Source: Rhodococcus ruber (GTDB taxonomy: Bacteria > Actinomycetota > Actinomycetes > Mycobacteriales > Mycobacteriaceae). Taken from it: a stretch of 64,000 nucleotides of DNA. Under the pieces are notes generated by a model. That model was not told the origin of the DNA. It saw only the letters and a list, made by a program, of their open reading frames with translations, and searched no databases. The translations under genes were made by a program, and so were the position numbers. Below are positions 50,933 to 60,611 of this stretch, piece by piece. Location: assembly GCF_027270735.1 (NCBI RefSeq), contig NZ_JAPWIJ010000001.1:682001-746000 (forward strand). The letters are read 5' to 3'. Each line of letters starts with the position of its first letter. Positions within the stretch are counted from its first letter, which is position 1.

Positions 50933-53092
50933 ATGACGTTGCTTGCGATGACGCCTGTCCAAGATATGCACAAACCGTATCCACGACGCTGGTCGGCTCT
51001 GGTGATCTTGTGCCTGAGCCTGCTGATCGTGGTCATGGCCAACACATCCCTGTTGGTCGCGGCGCCGTCGATGACTCTCGACCTGAGTCTGACCAGCAGC
51101 GACCTACAGTGGGTGATCGACGGATACACCGTCCCCTATGCGTCACTGATGCTGCTGTGCGGCGTGATCGGTGATCGCTACAGCCGCCGAGGGGCACTGA
51201 TTCTCGGCTTGATCATCTTTGTGGCAGGTTCGATCGCCGGGGCACTCACCGACGCCACCCTCGGGGTCATCCTGGCCCGCATCGTCATGGGAGTCGCCGC
51301 GGCGATCGTCATGCCCGCAACCCTGTCGCTGTTGGTCTCCACGTTCCCGAAGCGGGAGCGCGCCACTGCCGTCACCGTGTGGGCGGCGACCTCGGGACTT
51401 GCCATCGCAGCCGGGCCACTGCTGGCGGGATGGCTCCTCGAGAGCTTCACCTGGCATTCGACTTTCCTGATCAACGTTCCTATTGCGTTGGCGGCCATCG
51501 TCGGAGCCGTCGTCCTGGTTCCGCCGTCGCGGGCCGTCGACCCCGGCGCGATCGACTGGGTCGGTGGACTGCTGTCGGTCCTGACTGTGTCGACCGTCGT
51601 CTACGCCATCATCGAGGGAATGCACTTCGGCTGGACCGTCGGGCCGCTGTACTTCGGCCTCGTCGGCCTGCTGTCGATCGTGGGCTTCGTCGGATGGGAA
51701 CTGCGCCACCCCAATCCGCTGCTCGACGTCCGAATATTCTGCTCCCGCATCCTCAGTGGCGCGACCCTCGCGGTGCTGGTGTTCTTCCTGGTCACGTTCG
51801 GTGCGATCTACTTCGTCGCCCAGTACCTCCAGTTCGCTCTGGGGTACGGCCCGGTGTCCACGGGTGTGCACCTCTTGCCGTTGGCCGGAGCAGTCTTCGT
51901 CGGTTCCGGAATCACGATGTGGCTCACACCCAAACTAGGACCACGCATCACCGTGACCGCAGGCATGATCGTGGGAACGGTGTCCGTCGTCTCGCTGATC
52001 GGAATCGATCCGACCGCAACGTACTCCGACTTCCTACCCGTGCTGACGCTGCTCGGTCTCGCGATCGGCCTGTCGGTCTCACCATGCACCGACGCCATCA
52101 TGGGCGAGTTTCCGGACAGCAAGCTCGGTGTGGGCGGCGGACTCAACGACACAGCGCTCGAACTCGGCGGCTCGCTGGGAATCGCCGTGCTCGGCTCTGT
52201 GCTCGCCGCGTCCTATCGCCAGGGAATCGAAGGCTTTCTGCAAACGTTCCCCGGGAAGCAACCGAACGGCCAGTACACCGGGCAGGCAGCGGAAGGGCTT
52301 GCTGCGTCTCAGGATTCGCTTGCCGGTGCAGTGATCGTGTCCGACATCATTCGCGCCCAGAATGCGTTTCTCAGTGGATTTGCAGACAATTTGCAGGCCA
52401 ATGCCGTGGCCGCGTTCGGCGACGCCGTGGCGCACACCAGCCTGGTTGCCGCCGTGGTGTTCGGCGTCGGCACGGTGATCGTGGCGCTGCTGATCCCCTC
52501 GCGGAGCGCGGAACTGGCTGTCTCCTCGGAGAGGATCGCGTTCGAGCCGATCGTGCCCTTCGTCGTTCCGCCGGCCAAGGATGGAGCAGCCGTTCGTGAG
52601 GTAGCCGAACTCGAGCAACTACTGGAACGGCCGTCGGCTGCAAAAATCGACAGGCCCAGTGTGCGACGCGCAGTACGTGCCGCAGAGGAAATTTCACCGA
52701 AGGTCTTGCCGAAGGCTGTGCCGGCGCGCACTGTGGCCGAGCCGTCTCTGGTGGACGCAGAACTCGAACGCCCCAGCATCTATCAGCTGGCCTCGAAGGT
52801 GTACGAATTGGACGCATCGGTCGCCCGACAGGCCAGTGTGGACACCAAGTCCGGTGAGCGAGTGACAATCCACCAGCTCGCGTTGTCGAACCTGGCGCGC
52901 ACCCGACGCGTCGAGGCAGAGGAAGCTCTCGACGCCGCACTCGAGCTCAGCGATCTCCCGGTTGCACCCGCTCCGGAGCCGGTGCAACCCGTTGCTCCGC
53001 TGCAGACCTTCTACCAGAGGGCGAGCAAGCAACATACGAACTGCACAGAGTTCAAGGAACGCTCGAGCTCCATGTGGGCAATGCCGCTGTAG
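50933..53092 (+). CDS. MFS drug transporter, DHA2 (EmrB/QacA) family, with long C-terminal tail
   Basis: 719 residues. Fourteen predicted helices in residues ~20-520 (DLQWVIDGYTVPYASLMLL, GDRYSRRGAL motif A, antiporter motif region LAIAAGPLLAGWLLES). After the last helix a ~197-residue hydrophilic tail follows, Glu/Ala/Val-rich, with near-repeats (LERPSAAKIDRPS, LERPSIYQLASKVYELD, HQLALSNLARTRR), ending with a Cys-containing segment. Typical DHA2 proteins stop near 520. Start ATG 50933 with a GGGGGGAA site. Regulated by the divergent TetR protein. Confidence 0.92.
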   Translation: MTLLAMTPVQDMHKPYPRRWSALVILCLSLLIVVMANTSLLVAAPSMTLDLSLTSSDLQWVIDGYTVPYASLMLLCGVIGDRYSRRGALILGLIIFVAGSIAGALTDATLGVILARIVMGVAAAIVMPATLSLLVSTFPKRERATAVTVWAATSGLAIAAGPLLAGWLLESFTWHSTFLINVPIALAAIVGAVVLVPPSRAVDPGAIDWVGGLLSVLTVSTVVYAIIEGMHFGWTVGPLYFGLVGLLSIVGFVGWELRHPNPLLDVRIFCSRILSGATLAVLVFFLVTFGAIYFVAQYLQFALGYGPVSTGVHLLPLAGAVFVGSGITMWLTPKLGPRITVTAGMIVGTVSVVSLIGIDPTATYSDFLPVLTLLGLAIGLSVSPCTDAIMGEFPDSKLGVGGGLNDTALELGGSLGIAVLGSVLAASYRQGIEGFLQTFPGKQPNGQYTGQAAEGLAASQDSLAGAVIVSDIIRAQNAFLSGFADNLQANAVAAFGDAVAHTSLVAAVVFGVGTVIVALLIPSRSAELAVSSERIAFEPIVPFVVPPAKDGAAVREVAELEQLLERPSAAKIDRPSVRRAVRAAEEISPKVLPKAVPARTVAEPSLVDAELERPSIYQLASKVYELDASVARQASVDTKSGERVTIHQLALSNLARTRRVEAEEALDAALELSDLPVAPAPEPVQPVAPLQTFYQRASKQHTNCTEFKERSSSMWAMPL

Positions 53093-53156
53093 CTCTCCCT
53101 GCCCGCCGCCCACACCCGCCCGACCGTCCCACCTGCCCGTTCACCCCACTCGCGTG

Positions 53157-53185
53157 AATGGACCATTGCAATGCAGTGGTCCATT
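53157..53185. terminator. Hairpin between convergent MFS and ilvD genes
   Basis: AATGGACCA (53157-53165) and TGGTCCATT (53177-53185) form a perfect 9-bp stem with an 11-nt loop. Flanked by a C-rich stretch on the left and a G-rich stretch on the right, which may extend the structure. Confidence 0.7.
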
Positions 53186-53190
53186 GACGC

Positions 53191-53260
53191 GGCGGGGAGG
53201 CGAGCGGGGGAGACGGGCGGGCGGGGGTGGAAGGGCGGGGGTGGGGAGCAGGGGGCGGGT
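53191..53260 (+). other. G-rich tract with quadruplex potential
   Basis: Dense runs of three to five G on the plus strand, many separated by 1-4 bases, between the MFS and ilvD stop codons. Could fold as G-quadruplex in plus-strand DNA or read-through RNA, adding to termination. Confidence 0.65.
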
Positions 53261-53265
53261 GAGTG

Positions 53266-54993
53266 CTAGATCAGCACCGCACCGTTCGAGGCCGAGCCCA
53301 CCAGCTTCGAGTACTTCGCCAGCACTCCGCGGGTGTAGCGCGGCGGCAGCGGAGCCCAGCCCTCTGCGCGGGAGTCGAGTTCGGCTGCATCGACCAGGAG
53401 ATCGAGGGTGCCCTTGCCGACGTCGAGTCGGATTTGGTCACCGTCGCGGACGAAGGCGATGGGACCGCCGTCGACGGCCTCGGGGGCCACGTGTCCGACG
53501 CACAGGCCGGTGGTGCCGCCGGAGAACCGTCCGTCGGTGAGCAGCAGGACATCCTTGCCCAGGCCCGCGCCCTTGATCGCGCCGGTGATTGCGAGCATCT
53601 CGCGCATTCCCGGCCCGCCCTTGGGTCCCTCGTAGCGGATGACGACGACGTCGCCGGCGGTGATGGTTCCGTTCTCCAGAGCATCCATAGCCGCGCGTTC
53701 ACGCTCGAAAACTCGTGCGGTGCCGACGAATACGTCGGAGTCGAAGCCTGCGGACTTGACGACGGCCCCGCCCGGAGCAAGTGAGCCCTCCAGGATGGTG
53801 ATGCCGCCTGTCGGGTGGATCGGCTTGTCGAGTGCGCGCAATACCTTGCCGTCGGGATCGGGCGGTGCGATGTGAGCGAGGTTCTGCGCCACGGTCTTTC
53901 CGGTGACCGTCATGCAGTCGCCGTGCATCAGGCCGGCGTCGAGCAGAGCCTTCATCACGACGGGCACTCCGCCGATCGCGTCGACGTCCGTCATGACGTG
54001 CTTGCCGAACGGTTTGACGTCCGCGAGGTGGGGAACCTTCGCACCGACGCGGGTGAAGTCCGCGAGGGTCAGCTCGACCTGAGCTTCGTGGGCGATGGCG
54101 AGGAGATGCAGGACCGCATTGGTGGAGCCACCGAAGGCCATGACGACGGCGATGGCGTTCTCGAACGCTTCCTTGGTGAGGATGTCGCTGGTGCGGATGC
54201 CGCGTCGGAGAAGGTCGACGACGGCCTCACCGCTGGCGTGTGCGAATCCGTCGCGACGGCGATCGGGTGCGGGCGGCGAAGCGCTGCCGGGCAACGACAT
54301 TCCCATGGCCTCGGCTGCACTGGCCATGGTGTTGGCGGTGTACATTCCGCCGCAGGCACCTTCGCCGGGGCAGATGGCGCGTTCGATGGTGTCGACGTCG
54401 GCGCGCGACATCAGTCCGCGTGAACATGCCCCGACGGCCTCGAATGCATCGATGATCGTCACCTGATGCTCGCTGCCGTCGGACAGGGTGGCGAAGCCGG
54501 GCAGTGTGGAGCCCGCGTAGAGGAACACGCTCGCCAGGTCCAGACGTGCTGCGGCCATGAGCATTCCGGGCAAGGACTTGTCGCAGCCGGCGAGCAGAAC
54601 GGAACCGTCGAGACGCTCTGCGCTGATGACGGTCTCGACGCTGTCGGCGATGACCTCACGGGAGACCAGCGAGAAGTGCATGCCCTCGTGGCCCATCGAG
54701 ATACCGTCCGACACCGAGATGGTGCCGAATTCCAGGGGATACCCGCCGGCCGCGTGGACGCCCTTCTTGACCTCTTTGGCCAGCCGCTCGAGAGAGAGGT
54801 TGCAGGGGGTTATCTCGTTCCACGACGATGCGACACCGATCTGAGATTTGACCCAGTCGTCGTCGCCCATGCCGACGGCGCGGAGCATGCCGCGCGCTGC
54901 CGTCTTCTCCAATCCGTCGGTGACGTCGCGACTACGCGGTTTGACGTCGATGTCGGTGGGTTGCTCTTCCGAAGGATTCTGCGGGGTCGTCAT
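53266..54993 (-). CDS. ilvD: Dihydroxy-acid dehydratase
   Basis: 575 residues, standard length. Fe-S cluster cysteines in [21 protein letters not shown] and [17 protein letters not shown]-terminal [13 protein letters not shown] is the dehydratase signature. Converts 2,3-dihydroxy-isovalerate and -methylvalerate to 2-oxo acids in valine/isoleucine synthesis, in the cytoplasm. Monocistronic. No attenuator peptide seen upstream; only a short CTCAGG/CCTGAG repeat near 55024-55042. Confidence 0.96.
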   Translation of the reverse strand: MTTPQNPSEEQPTDIDVKPRSRDVTDGLEKTAARGMLRAVGMGDDDWVKSQIGVASSWNEITPCNLSLERLAKEVKKGVHAAGGYPLEFGTISVSDGISMGHEGMHFSLVSREVIADSVETVISAERLDGSVLLAGCDKSLPGMLMAAARLDLASVFLYAGSTLPGFATLSDGSEHQVTIIDAFEAVGACSRGLMSRADVDTIERAICPGEGACGGMYTANTMASAAEAMGMSLPGSASPPAPDRRRDGFAHASGEAVVDLLRRGIRTSDILTKEAFENAIAVVMAFGGSTNAVLHLLAIAHEAQVELTLADFTRVGAKVPHLADVKPFGKHVMTDVDAIGGVPVVMKALLDAGLMHGDCMTVTGKTVAQNLAHIAPPDPDGKVLRALDKPIHPTGGITILEGSLAPGGAVVKSAGFDSDVFVGTARVFERERAAMDALENGTITAGDVVVIRYEGPKGGPGMREMLAITGAIKGAGLGKDVLLLTDGRFSGGTTGLCVGHVAPEAVDGGPIAFVRDGDQIRLDVGKGTLDLLVDAAELDSRAEGWAPLPPRYTRGVLAKYSKLVGSASNGAVLI

Positions 54994-55213
54994 GACTCTC
55001 CTGAGCGGTCGGCGTACGCGCGTTCTCAGGTTCCGCTCCTGAGTCGCATTCCCGTCAACACTAAACCTGTGGTTGCCGCCGTCCGTCGGCCTGCACCCAA
55101 CTCCCTTACCGGAATGCCCTCCATCGAGTGACGAATGGCCCTGTCGAGCACGGCGAGCTCGGGGCGACAGTGGGTGCAGCCACCGCGTCGGGGTGGGAGG
55201 GCGAGGAGAGTCG

Positions 55214-56215
55214 ATGAACGATCAGCCGGATACAGCGGTGGTGGAGATGCTGGTGGAGCTCGCGTGTCGGGCACCGTCGGTGCACAACAGTCAGCCGTGG
55301 CGGTGGACCTACTCCGCACGTGAACTCGATCTGTACACCGACAGCTCGCGGTTGCTCGGGGTGATAGACCCGGCCGAGCGACAGATGGTGTTGAGCTGTG
55401 GGGCAGCGTTGGACCACCTTGACAAGGCTGCCGCGGCGTTGAGGTGGACAACCGAGATCGATCTGCTGCCCACACCGGGTGCGCCCGATCATCTCGCGCG
55501 TGTTCGCTTCGTGCACGACGCGCATCCTCGGTCGCACGAATTCGATCTGTTGGCAGCGATCAACCGCCGCCACTCGGATCGGCGGGCGTTCGGACCGGTG
55601 CCGAGCAATCGCATTCTGACGCGGTACCTCGGTCAGGATCACTACGGCACGGCGATGACCGTCCTGTCGGCAGAGTCCAAACAGACGTTGGCGAAGGCCT
55701 CGACGCTGAGCGCGAGCGTACGAAAGTACGACGCGACCTATCAGGCAGAGATCAGATGGTGGGCCGGCCACTCGTTCCGCTCGGGAGGAATTCCGCCGGA
55801 GGCCCTGACGAACCGGGCCGAGGCGTCGAGGGTGCAGGTCGGGCGACAATTTCCCGAACCGCATCGGGTCGCCAGAACTGTCACGACCGAGCCGGTCGAG
55901 GACGAGTCCACCGTGGTGTTGCTCGGCACGGCATCGGACGAACGCCACGATTGGTTGCAGTGCGGCCGAGCCATGTCCGCATTCCTCCTGGCCGCAACCG
56001 CGGACGGGCTGGCGACATGCCCCTTGACGCATCTGACGGAACAGTCGGGAAGCAGGCACCTGGTCGAGTCTCTGGCCCCGCGAAACGGTTTGGCGCAGGT
56101 GCTGATTCGAATCGGCACCCCCATGATCGGCTCGCCGCCACCTCGAACCCCGCGCCACGCCGTGGCGTCGGTGCTGTCTGCGCCCGCTCGCACCTCGAAC
56201 AGGAGACGATCGTGA
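55214..56215 (+). CDS. Acg-family nitroreductase-like protein
   Basis: 333 residues. [16 protein letters not shown] at the start and [12 protein letters not shown] are hallmarks of the Acg (Rv2032)/Rv3131 nitroreductase-like family, which holds FMN with a lid and is induced in dormancy in M. tuberculosis. Catalysis is uncertain for the family; flavin storage has been proposed. ATG 55214 with GAGGAG. First gene of a four-gene stress operon; stop overlaps the next start (GTGA). Confidence 0.88.
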   Translation: MNDQPDTAVVEMLVELACRAPSVHNSQPWRWTYSARELDLYTDSSRLLGVIDPAERQMVLSCGAALDHLDKAAAALRWTTEIDLLPTPGAPDHLARVRFVHDAHPRSHEFDLLAAINRRHSDRRAFGPVPSNRILTRYLGQDHYGTAMTVLSAESKQTLAKASTLSASVRKYDATYQAEIRWWAGHSFRSGGIPPEALTNRAEASRVQVGRQFPEPHRVARTVTTEPVEDESTVVLLGTASDERHDWLQCGRAMSAFLLAATADGLATCPLTHLTEQSGSRHLVESLAPRNGLAQVLIRIGTPMIGSPPPRTPRHAVASVLSAPARTSNRRRS

Positions 56216-57093
56216 TTCTTGCAGCTCATCAAAAAATCGTTGTGGGCGTCGATGGTTCGCCCAGCAGCATCAGCGCTGCGCTCTGGGCAGCGACCATCGC
56301 AGAGAGACTGGGCTCTCCGATGCACATCGCCGGGGCTGTGCAGCAGCCCGCGTTCTATCTGGGCGAGCCCGCATCGGTGATACCGAGGGACGTGTGGGAC
56401 GAGCAGCGCCGCGCGGCCGAACTCGTCGTGTCCGACGTTGCCGCCGCTGTGCTGGCCCGGCATCCGAACAGTGCAGTGACGACCTCGGTGGAGGAGACGT
56501 CCGCATGCGCGATGATGGTCGAATTATCTCGTACCGCGCGGATGCTCGTCGTCGGCAACTCCGGTTCGGGGCCGATCGTGTCCGCATTGTTCGGGAGTAC
56601 GGCGCAGGAGGTCTCGAACGCGGCCCAGTGCCCGGTGATCGTGTGGCGGGAGGGAGCCGACGCCGTCGACGCACCGATTCTCGTCGGTATCGACGGCAGC
56701 GCGACCAGTGAGGTGGCCGTCGGGCAAGCCTTCGAGCTGGCCTCGTTGTTCGGCGTGTCGATGATCGCCGCGCTTGCCTGGAACTCGTTGTCGCAGGGAG
56801 CGGCGCTCTCTCCGCCCGGATCGCCCGACACCACGGAGATCGAGCGTGAACAGCGGATTCTGATGTCCGAATGTCTGGCCGGGTGCGCCGAGAAATATCC
56901 GGATGTCAGCGTCGAAAATATTGTGCAACAAGGAAACCCCGCCCACTTGTTGGTCGACCTGTCCAAGCGAGCCGGTCTCGTGGTGGTCGGCAGCCATGGT
57001 CGCGGAGTGGTTGCGCGAGCGCTGTTCGGATCGACCAGTAGCAACCTCACCCGGCATGCCCACTGCCCGGTGATTATCTGCAGAGACCGATGA
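56212..57093 (+). CDS. Universal stress protein, tandem UspA domains
   Basis: 293 residues, two UspA domains. ATP-binding loops G-x2-G-x9-G-S occur in both: GNSGSGPIVSALFGS and GSHGRGVVARALFGS, so both should bind ATP. Such proteins accumulate in hypoxia and stationary phase. GTG 56212 has AGGAG upstream and overlaps the nitroreductase stop. The stop overlaps the next gene's start (ATGA). Confidence 0.92.
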   Translation: MILAAHQKIVVGVDGSPSSISAALWAATIAERLGSPMHIAGAVQQPAFYLGEPASVIPRDVWDEQRRAAELVVSDVAAAVLARHPNSAVTTSVEETSACAMMVELSRTARMLVVGNSGSGPIVSALFGSTAQEVSNAAQCPVIVWREGADAVDAPILVGIDGSATSEVAVGQAFELASLFGVSMIAALAWNSLSQGAALSPPGSPDTTEIEREQRILMSECLAGCAEKYPDVSVENIVQQGNPAHLLVDLSKRAGLVVVGSHGRGVVARALFGSTSSNLTRHAHCPVIICRDR

Positions 57094-57599
57094 CGAAACG
57101 CACCGTACCGAACAGCATGCACGGTAGCGACGAGCGTCGACGAATTCTCGATTCGGCCACTGCACATCGGCTCGCGCGACGAGCAGCTGTTGCACGACTG
57201 ATCGGCCACGACCACTTCGGGCCCACCATCGACATCGTGTCCATCGTCTGGATCGGCACTCGGGTGTACTTCTACGCCGATGGGCGGTCGCGATTGGGAC
57301 GCAGTGTGCTCGATTCCGCGGTCGTCCTGGAAGTCGACGCCGAGGATGGCGCACGCATGACCGACTCGACTGTGGTGATACACGGAATTGCGCGTGCGGT
57401 CGTGGATGCGCGAGTCGAAGTCCTCGAAGATGTACTGCCGCGACCACATTCGGACGGTCCGCCGATGCACAGACTCGTCGAAGTGAGCCCGACATCGGTT
57501 TCGGGGGTCGAACTGGCGCACTGCCCGATATGTGTCTGTCGCCTTGCGTCGGACACAGCCACGACCGTAGGCATCGAGACAGGAAAACGACATGAGTAA
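57090..57599 (+). CDS. Pyridoxamine 5'-phosphate oxidase-like flavin-binding protein
   Basis: 169 residues. A split-barrel flavin-binding pattern is suggested by VARLIGHDHFGPTIDIVSIVW, VYFYADGRSRLGRSVLDSA and a long central beta region. Resembles small FMN/F420-binding proteins such as Rv3129 beside stress genes in M. tuberculosis. Assignment is from pattern and context. Overlaps the upstream gene by 4 bp and the next by 8 bp. Confidence 0.6.
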   Translation: MTKRTVPNSMHGSDERRRILDSATAHRLARRAAVARLIGHDHFGPTIDIVSIVWIGTRVYFYADGRSRLGRSVLDSAVVLEVDAEDGARMTDSTVVIHGIARAVVDARVEVLEDVLPRPHSDGPPMHRLVEVSPTSVSGVELAHCPICVCRLASDTATTVGIETGKRHE

Positions 57600-58470
57600 T
57601 TCCACCGCCCGAACGCTTCCCATCCTCGTGGGTATCGACGGCTCGGCAGAGGCCGAGGCTGCAGCTCGATGGGCTGCGACATATGCAGAGAAGGTTCACG
57701 CGACCGTACGGCTCGTTCACGCTGTGCCAGTGGGGGACTGGTATGGATCGGCTGAATTCGTCGACGGCGGCGCACTGGAGAGAGATCTTCGAGCCATGGG
57801 CCGCAAACAATTGGTCCGGGCGCAAGGAGCGATTCACGACGTGGCACCCACGGTCACCGTGGAAACCGTCAATGTGGACGGCACCATAGCGTCGTACGTG
57901 GCCGACACCGGCGCAGAAATGGTCGTGCTGGGATCGAGGAAGTCGAGTGCTATCCGAGATCTGACTCTCGGTAGCAACTCGCTGCGTGTCGTGACACACG
58001 CGCACTGCCCGGTATTGCTGCTCCGCGGCGAGAGCGAGAGGAAGGAAGCAGGCCGCCCGATCGTGGTCGGGATCGACGGCAGTGAGCAGTCCGATCGAGC
58101 GCTCGGTATCGCGCTCGAGCTGGCCGACAACATGGGCACGCCGGTGGTCGCGGTCAACTACTGGGGATTCGCCGCTCAACCGGGGTTGGGGACCGGCTTC
58201 GACGGCGTCGACTGGGTGAGCGTCGGGGAACACGAAAAGCTCTGGCTGGAAAGGCATGTGGGGAAGATGCACGAGAAGTACCCCGAGGTGACGCTGACGA
58301 CGGTGAGCGCTCAATCGAGCCCGACGCGAGGTCTGCGTGCGATGTCGGTGTCGGCGTCGATGCTCGTGGTGGGTTCTCGGGGTCGAGGTGTTCTCCGCGG
58401 TGCGATTCTGGGATCGGTCGGTCAGAACCTCGTGCACCACGCCGACTGCTCCGTGCTGATCGTGCGCTGA
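57592..58470 (+). CDS. Universal stress protein, tandem UspA domains
   Basis: 292 residues, two UspA domains (PILVGIDGSAEAEAAARWA; PIVVGIDGSEQSDRALGIA). The second domain has an intact ATP loop (GSRGRGVLRGAILGS), while the first reads GSRKSSAIRDLTLGS, with the second Gly replaced by Lys, so nucleotide binding may be limited to one domain. Last gene of the stress operon; 1 bp from the convergent MFS stop. Confidence 0.92.
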   Translation: MSNSTARTLPILVGIDGSAEAEAAARWAATYAEKVHATVRLVHAVPVGDWYGSAEFVDGGALERDLRAMGRKQLVRAQGAIHDVAPTVTVETVNVDGTIASYVADTGAEMVVLGSRKSSAIRDLTLGSNSLRVVTHAHCPVLLLRGESERKEAGRPIVVGIDGSEQSDRALGIALELADNMGTPVVAVNYWGFAAQPGLGTGFDGVDWVSVGEHEKLWLERHVGKMHEKYPEVTLTTVSAQSSPTRGLRAMSVSASMLVVGSRGRGVLRGAILGSVGQNLVHHADCSVLIVR

Positions 58471-58471
58471 G

Positions 58472-59905
58472 TCACGCGCTTCGGCGCGGTGCCATCGGTG
58501 GTGACGCCATGTCGCAGTGCGGTGGGCAGTTCGACGTGTCGCCGGTACCGCGGATCAGTACTGCCGCGATGACGGCACCGATCAGCAACAGTCCGGCACA
58601 CAGGAGCATCGCTGTGTGGAAGCCGGCCGAGAACACCTCCGGTGCAGAGTAATCGGAGCCGGCGATACCGGCGAGGGCAGGCAGGGCAGCCACAGCCAGT
58701 AGTTGGCTGGTGCGGGCCACGGCGTTGTTGACCCCCGAGGCGATGCCCGCTCGGTCGGTGGACACCGCACCCAGTACGGCCGCGGTCAGCGGGGCGACGA
58801 GCGCGGACAGGCCGAGACCGAACACGACGACCGCAGGCAGAATGTCTGTGACATAACTGGATCCAGGACCGATGCGCAGCATCAGCAGCAAACCGAGAGC
58901 CGACAGCAGTGGCCCGACCGTCATCGGAACTCGTGGCCCGATGCGCCCGGCCAGTCTGCCCGCGCGGGCCGACAGTACGAGCATCAGGGCTGTGATCGGC
59001 AGCGTCGACACTCCGGCCGCGATCGGTGAGTAGCCCACGGCGAACTGCAACTGCAACACCAGAAGGAAGAACACTCCGCCCAGGGCCGCATAGACGGCAA
59101 AGGTAACTAGGTTGGCCGCCAGGAACACTCGGGAAGCAAACAGCGACGGTGGCACCAATGGATCGTGCGAGCGGCGCTCGATCACCACGAACACCCCGAC
59201 AGCGAGAACCCCGAGTACCAGCGCCACGGTGTGCGACTCGATCAACCCGTACGTGAGCAGACCCAACGCCGCCGCGATCGTCACCGCGCCCGGAACGTCG
59301 AGGCGGCCGGATGCGTGCGGATCTCGGCTCTCCGGAACATGTTTCGCGGCCACCGACACGACCACGACAGCGAGCGGGATGTTGATCAGGAACACCGCAC
59401 GCCAGCCGACGGCGTCGACCAACCAGCCGCCGAGCAACGGGCCGATGGCCGATGCGACACCGCCCAATCCCGACCACAGCCCGATCGCCGCGCCCCGATC
59501 CTCGGCCTTGATCGAGGCCGAGATCAGCGCAAGAGAACCGGGTGTCAGTAACGCCGCGCCGACGCCTTGCAGCAACCGCGCAGCGATCAGCACCTCGATG
59601 TTGGGAGCGAGGCCGCACAGTACCGATGCGGCCGCGAACCAGACTGTGCCCCAAATGAACACCCGCCTGCGCCCGAGCCGGTCACCGAGCGAGCCGCCCA
59701 ACAGAATCAGCGACGCCAGGGCAAGGGTGTAGCCGCTCAGAGTCCATTGCAGACCGGTGACGCCGGCACCGAGATCTCGGCCGATCGCAGGCAACGCGAT
59801 ATTGACCACGGTGGCGTCGAGCATCGCCAGAGCCGAACCGAGCACCGTGGTCGCGACGATCCAACGGCCCCTGGCGCTGGAGAGTGCGATGCCTTCGGCG
59901 GTCAC
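58472..59905 (-). CDS. MFS transporter, DHA2 (EmrB/QacA) family
   Basis: 477 residues, about 14 helices. LAMLDATVVNIALPAIGRDL is the signature first helix of the family; GDRLGRRRVFIW gives motif A and SAIGPLLGGWLVDAVGWR motif C. Probably exports drugs or metabolites by proton antiport. GTG 59905 overlaps the lipoprotein stop by 4 bp, so the two are cotranscribed. C-terminal tail is short, with two Cys. Confidence 0.9.
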   Translation of the reverse strand: MTAEGIALSSARGRWIVATTVLGSALAMLDATVVNIALPAIGRDLGAGVTGLQWTLSGYTLALASLILLGGSLGDRLGRRRVFIWGTVWFAAASVLCGLAPNIEVLIAARLLQGVGAALLTPGSLALISASIKAEDRGAAIGLWSGLGGVASAIGPLLGGWLVDAVGWRAVFLINIPLAVVVVSVAAKHVPESRDPHASGRLDVPGAVTIAAALGLLTYGLIESHTVALVLGVLAVGVFVVIERRSHDPLVPPSLFASRVFLAANLVTFAVYAALGGVFFLLVLQLQFAVGYSPIAAGVSTLPITALMLVLSARAGRLAGRIGPRVPMTVGPLLSALGLLLMLRIGPGSSYVTDILPAVVVFGLGLSALVAPLTAAVLGAVSTDRAGIASGVNNAVARTSQLLAVAALPALAGIAGSDYSAPEVFSAGFHTAMLLCAGLLLIGAVIAAVLIRGTGDTSNCPPHCDMASPPMAPRRSA

Positions 59906-60507
59906 AACCGTTCGACACAGACGACGAAGTTGCGGGAATCCTTCTCGTACCCGTAGAGCGCAGGGTCGGGGCAGTCGTCGACCGAGGAGGTGCCCTGCAG
60001 GATCGTCACGACGCGACGAGTGTCGGCACCGGGAGTGGCGCAGTCGACCCGCTGGGCGAACTCACCGACGATGTCCATGCATCCGCCGACAACCCAGTCG
60101 ATGTCGAGGCACAGGGCACCCTGCTCGATGTCGAAGTAGGTTTCGTAGTAGTACTGATCGGCGTCCGCGGGGCATTCGGCGGATGTCGGCGTCTTGGCGA
60201 AGACGACGTAGTTGGACTCCGGCGATCCGCAGGTCGCGTTGGCGATGGTGGCCTCGTCGACCGTTCCGCCGAGGTTCACGCATTCGCCGATCTCCACATC
60301 GATGTCGACGCTGCCGCCGTCGTCGATGTCAGGGGTCGGAGTGCTGGTGGTGGTTCGAGGAGCACTTGTCGTGGTGGGCGCGATGGTGGCCCCCGAAATC
60401 GCGACGGCGGTACCGGACACTTCCGAGGCACACCCGGCGAGTATCAGGGCAGTGCACGCCGTCAGCGCGAGAACGAGAGCGCGGACCGAACGGTTGGATG
60501 ACGCCAT
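59902..60507 (-). CDS. Lipoprotein, LppU-like
   Basis: 201 residues. Lipobox LILAGC (Cys ~26), a Thr/Ser/Pro linker, then a ~145-residue domain with several paired cysteines (IGECVNLGG, ANATCGSPES, AECPADADQYY, LCLDIDWVVGGCMD, VDCATPG, DDCPDP). Layout resembles mycobacterial LppU. Surface anchored; function unknown. Precedes and is coupled to the MFS exporter, so it may assist it. Confidence 0.82.
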   Translation of the reverse strand: MASSNRSVRALVLALTACTALILAGCASEVSGTAVAISGATIAPTTTSAPRTTTSTPTPDIDDGGSVDIDVEIGECVNLGGTVDEATIANATCGSPESNYVVFAKTPTSAECPADADQYYYETYFDIEQGALCLDIDWVVGGCMDIVGEFAQRVDCATPGADTRRVVTILQGTSSVDDCPDPALYGYEKDSRNFVVCVERL

Positions 60508-60611
60508 GGTGAGTCCTGCCCTCGTGAATTCAACCGTGCTGTGTGCATCGATCGTCTGTGTGTAGAAAATATCGGACTCGGTTGTCGGCCGCATGAGGCA
60601 GGATGATCTGC

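Noticed and set aside
55050-55213. DosR box before the nitroreductase/Usp operon
   Set aside because: No segment approaches the GGGACT-type inverted consensus in the 160 bp upstream.
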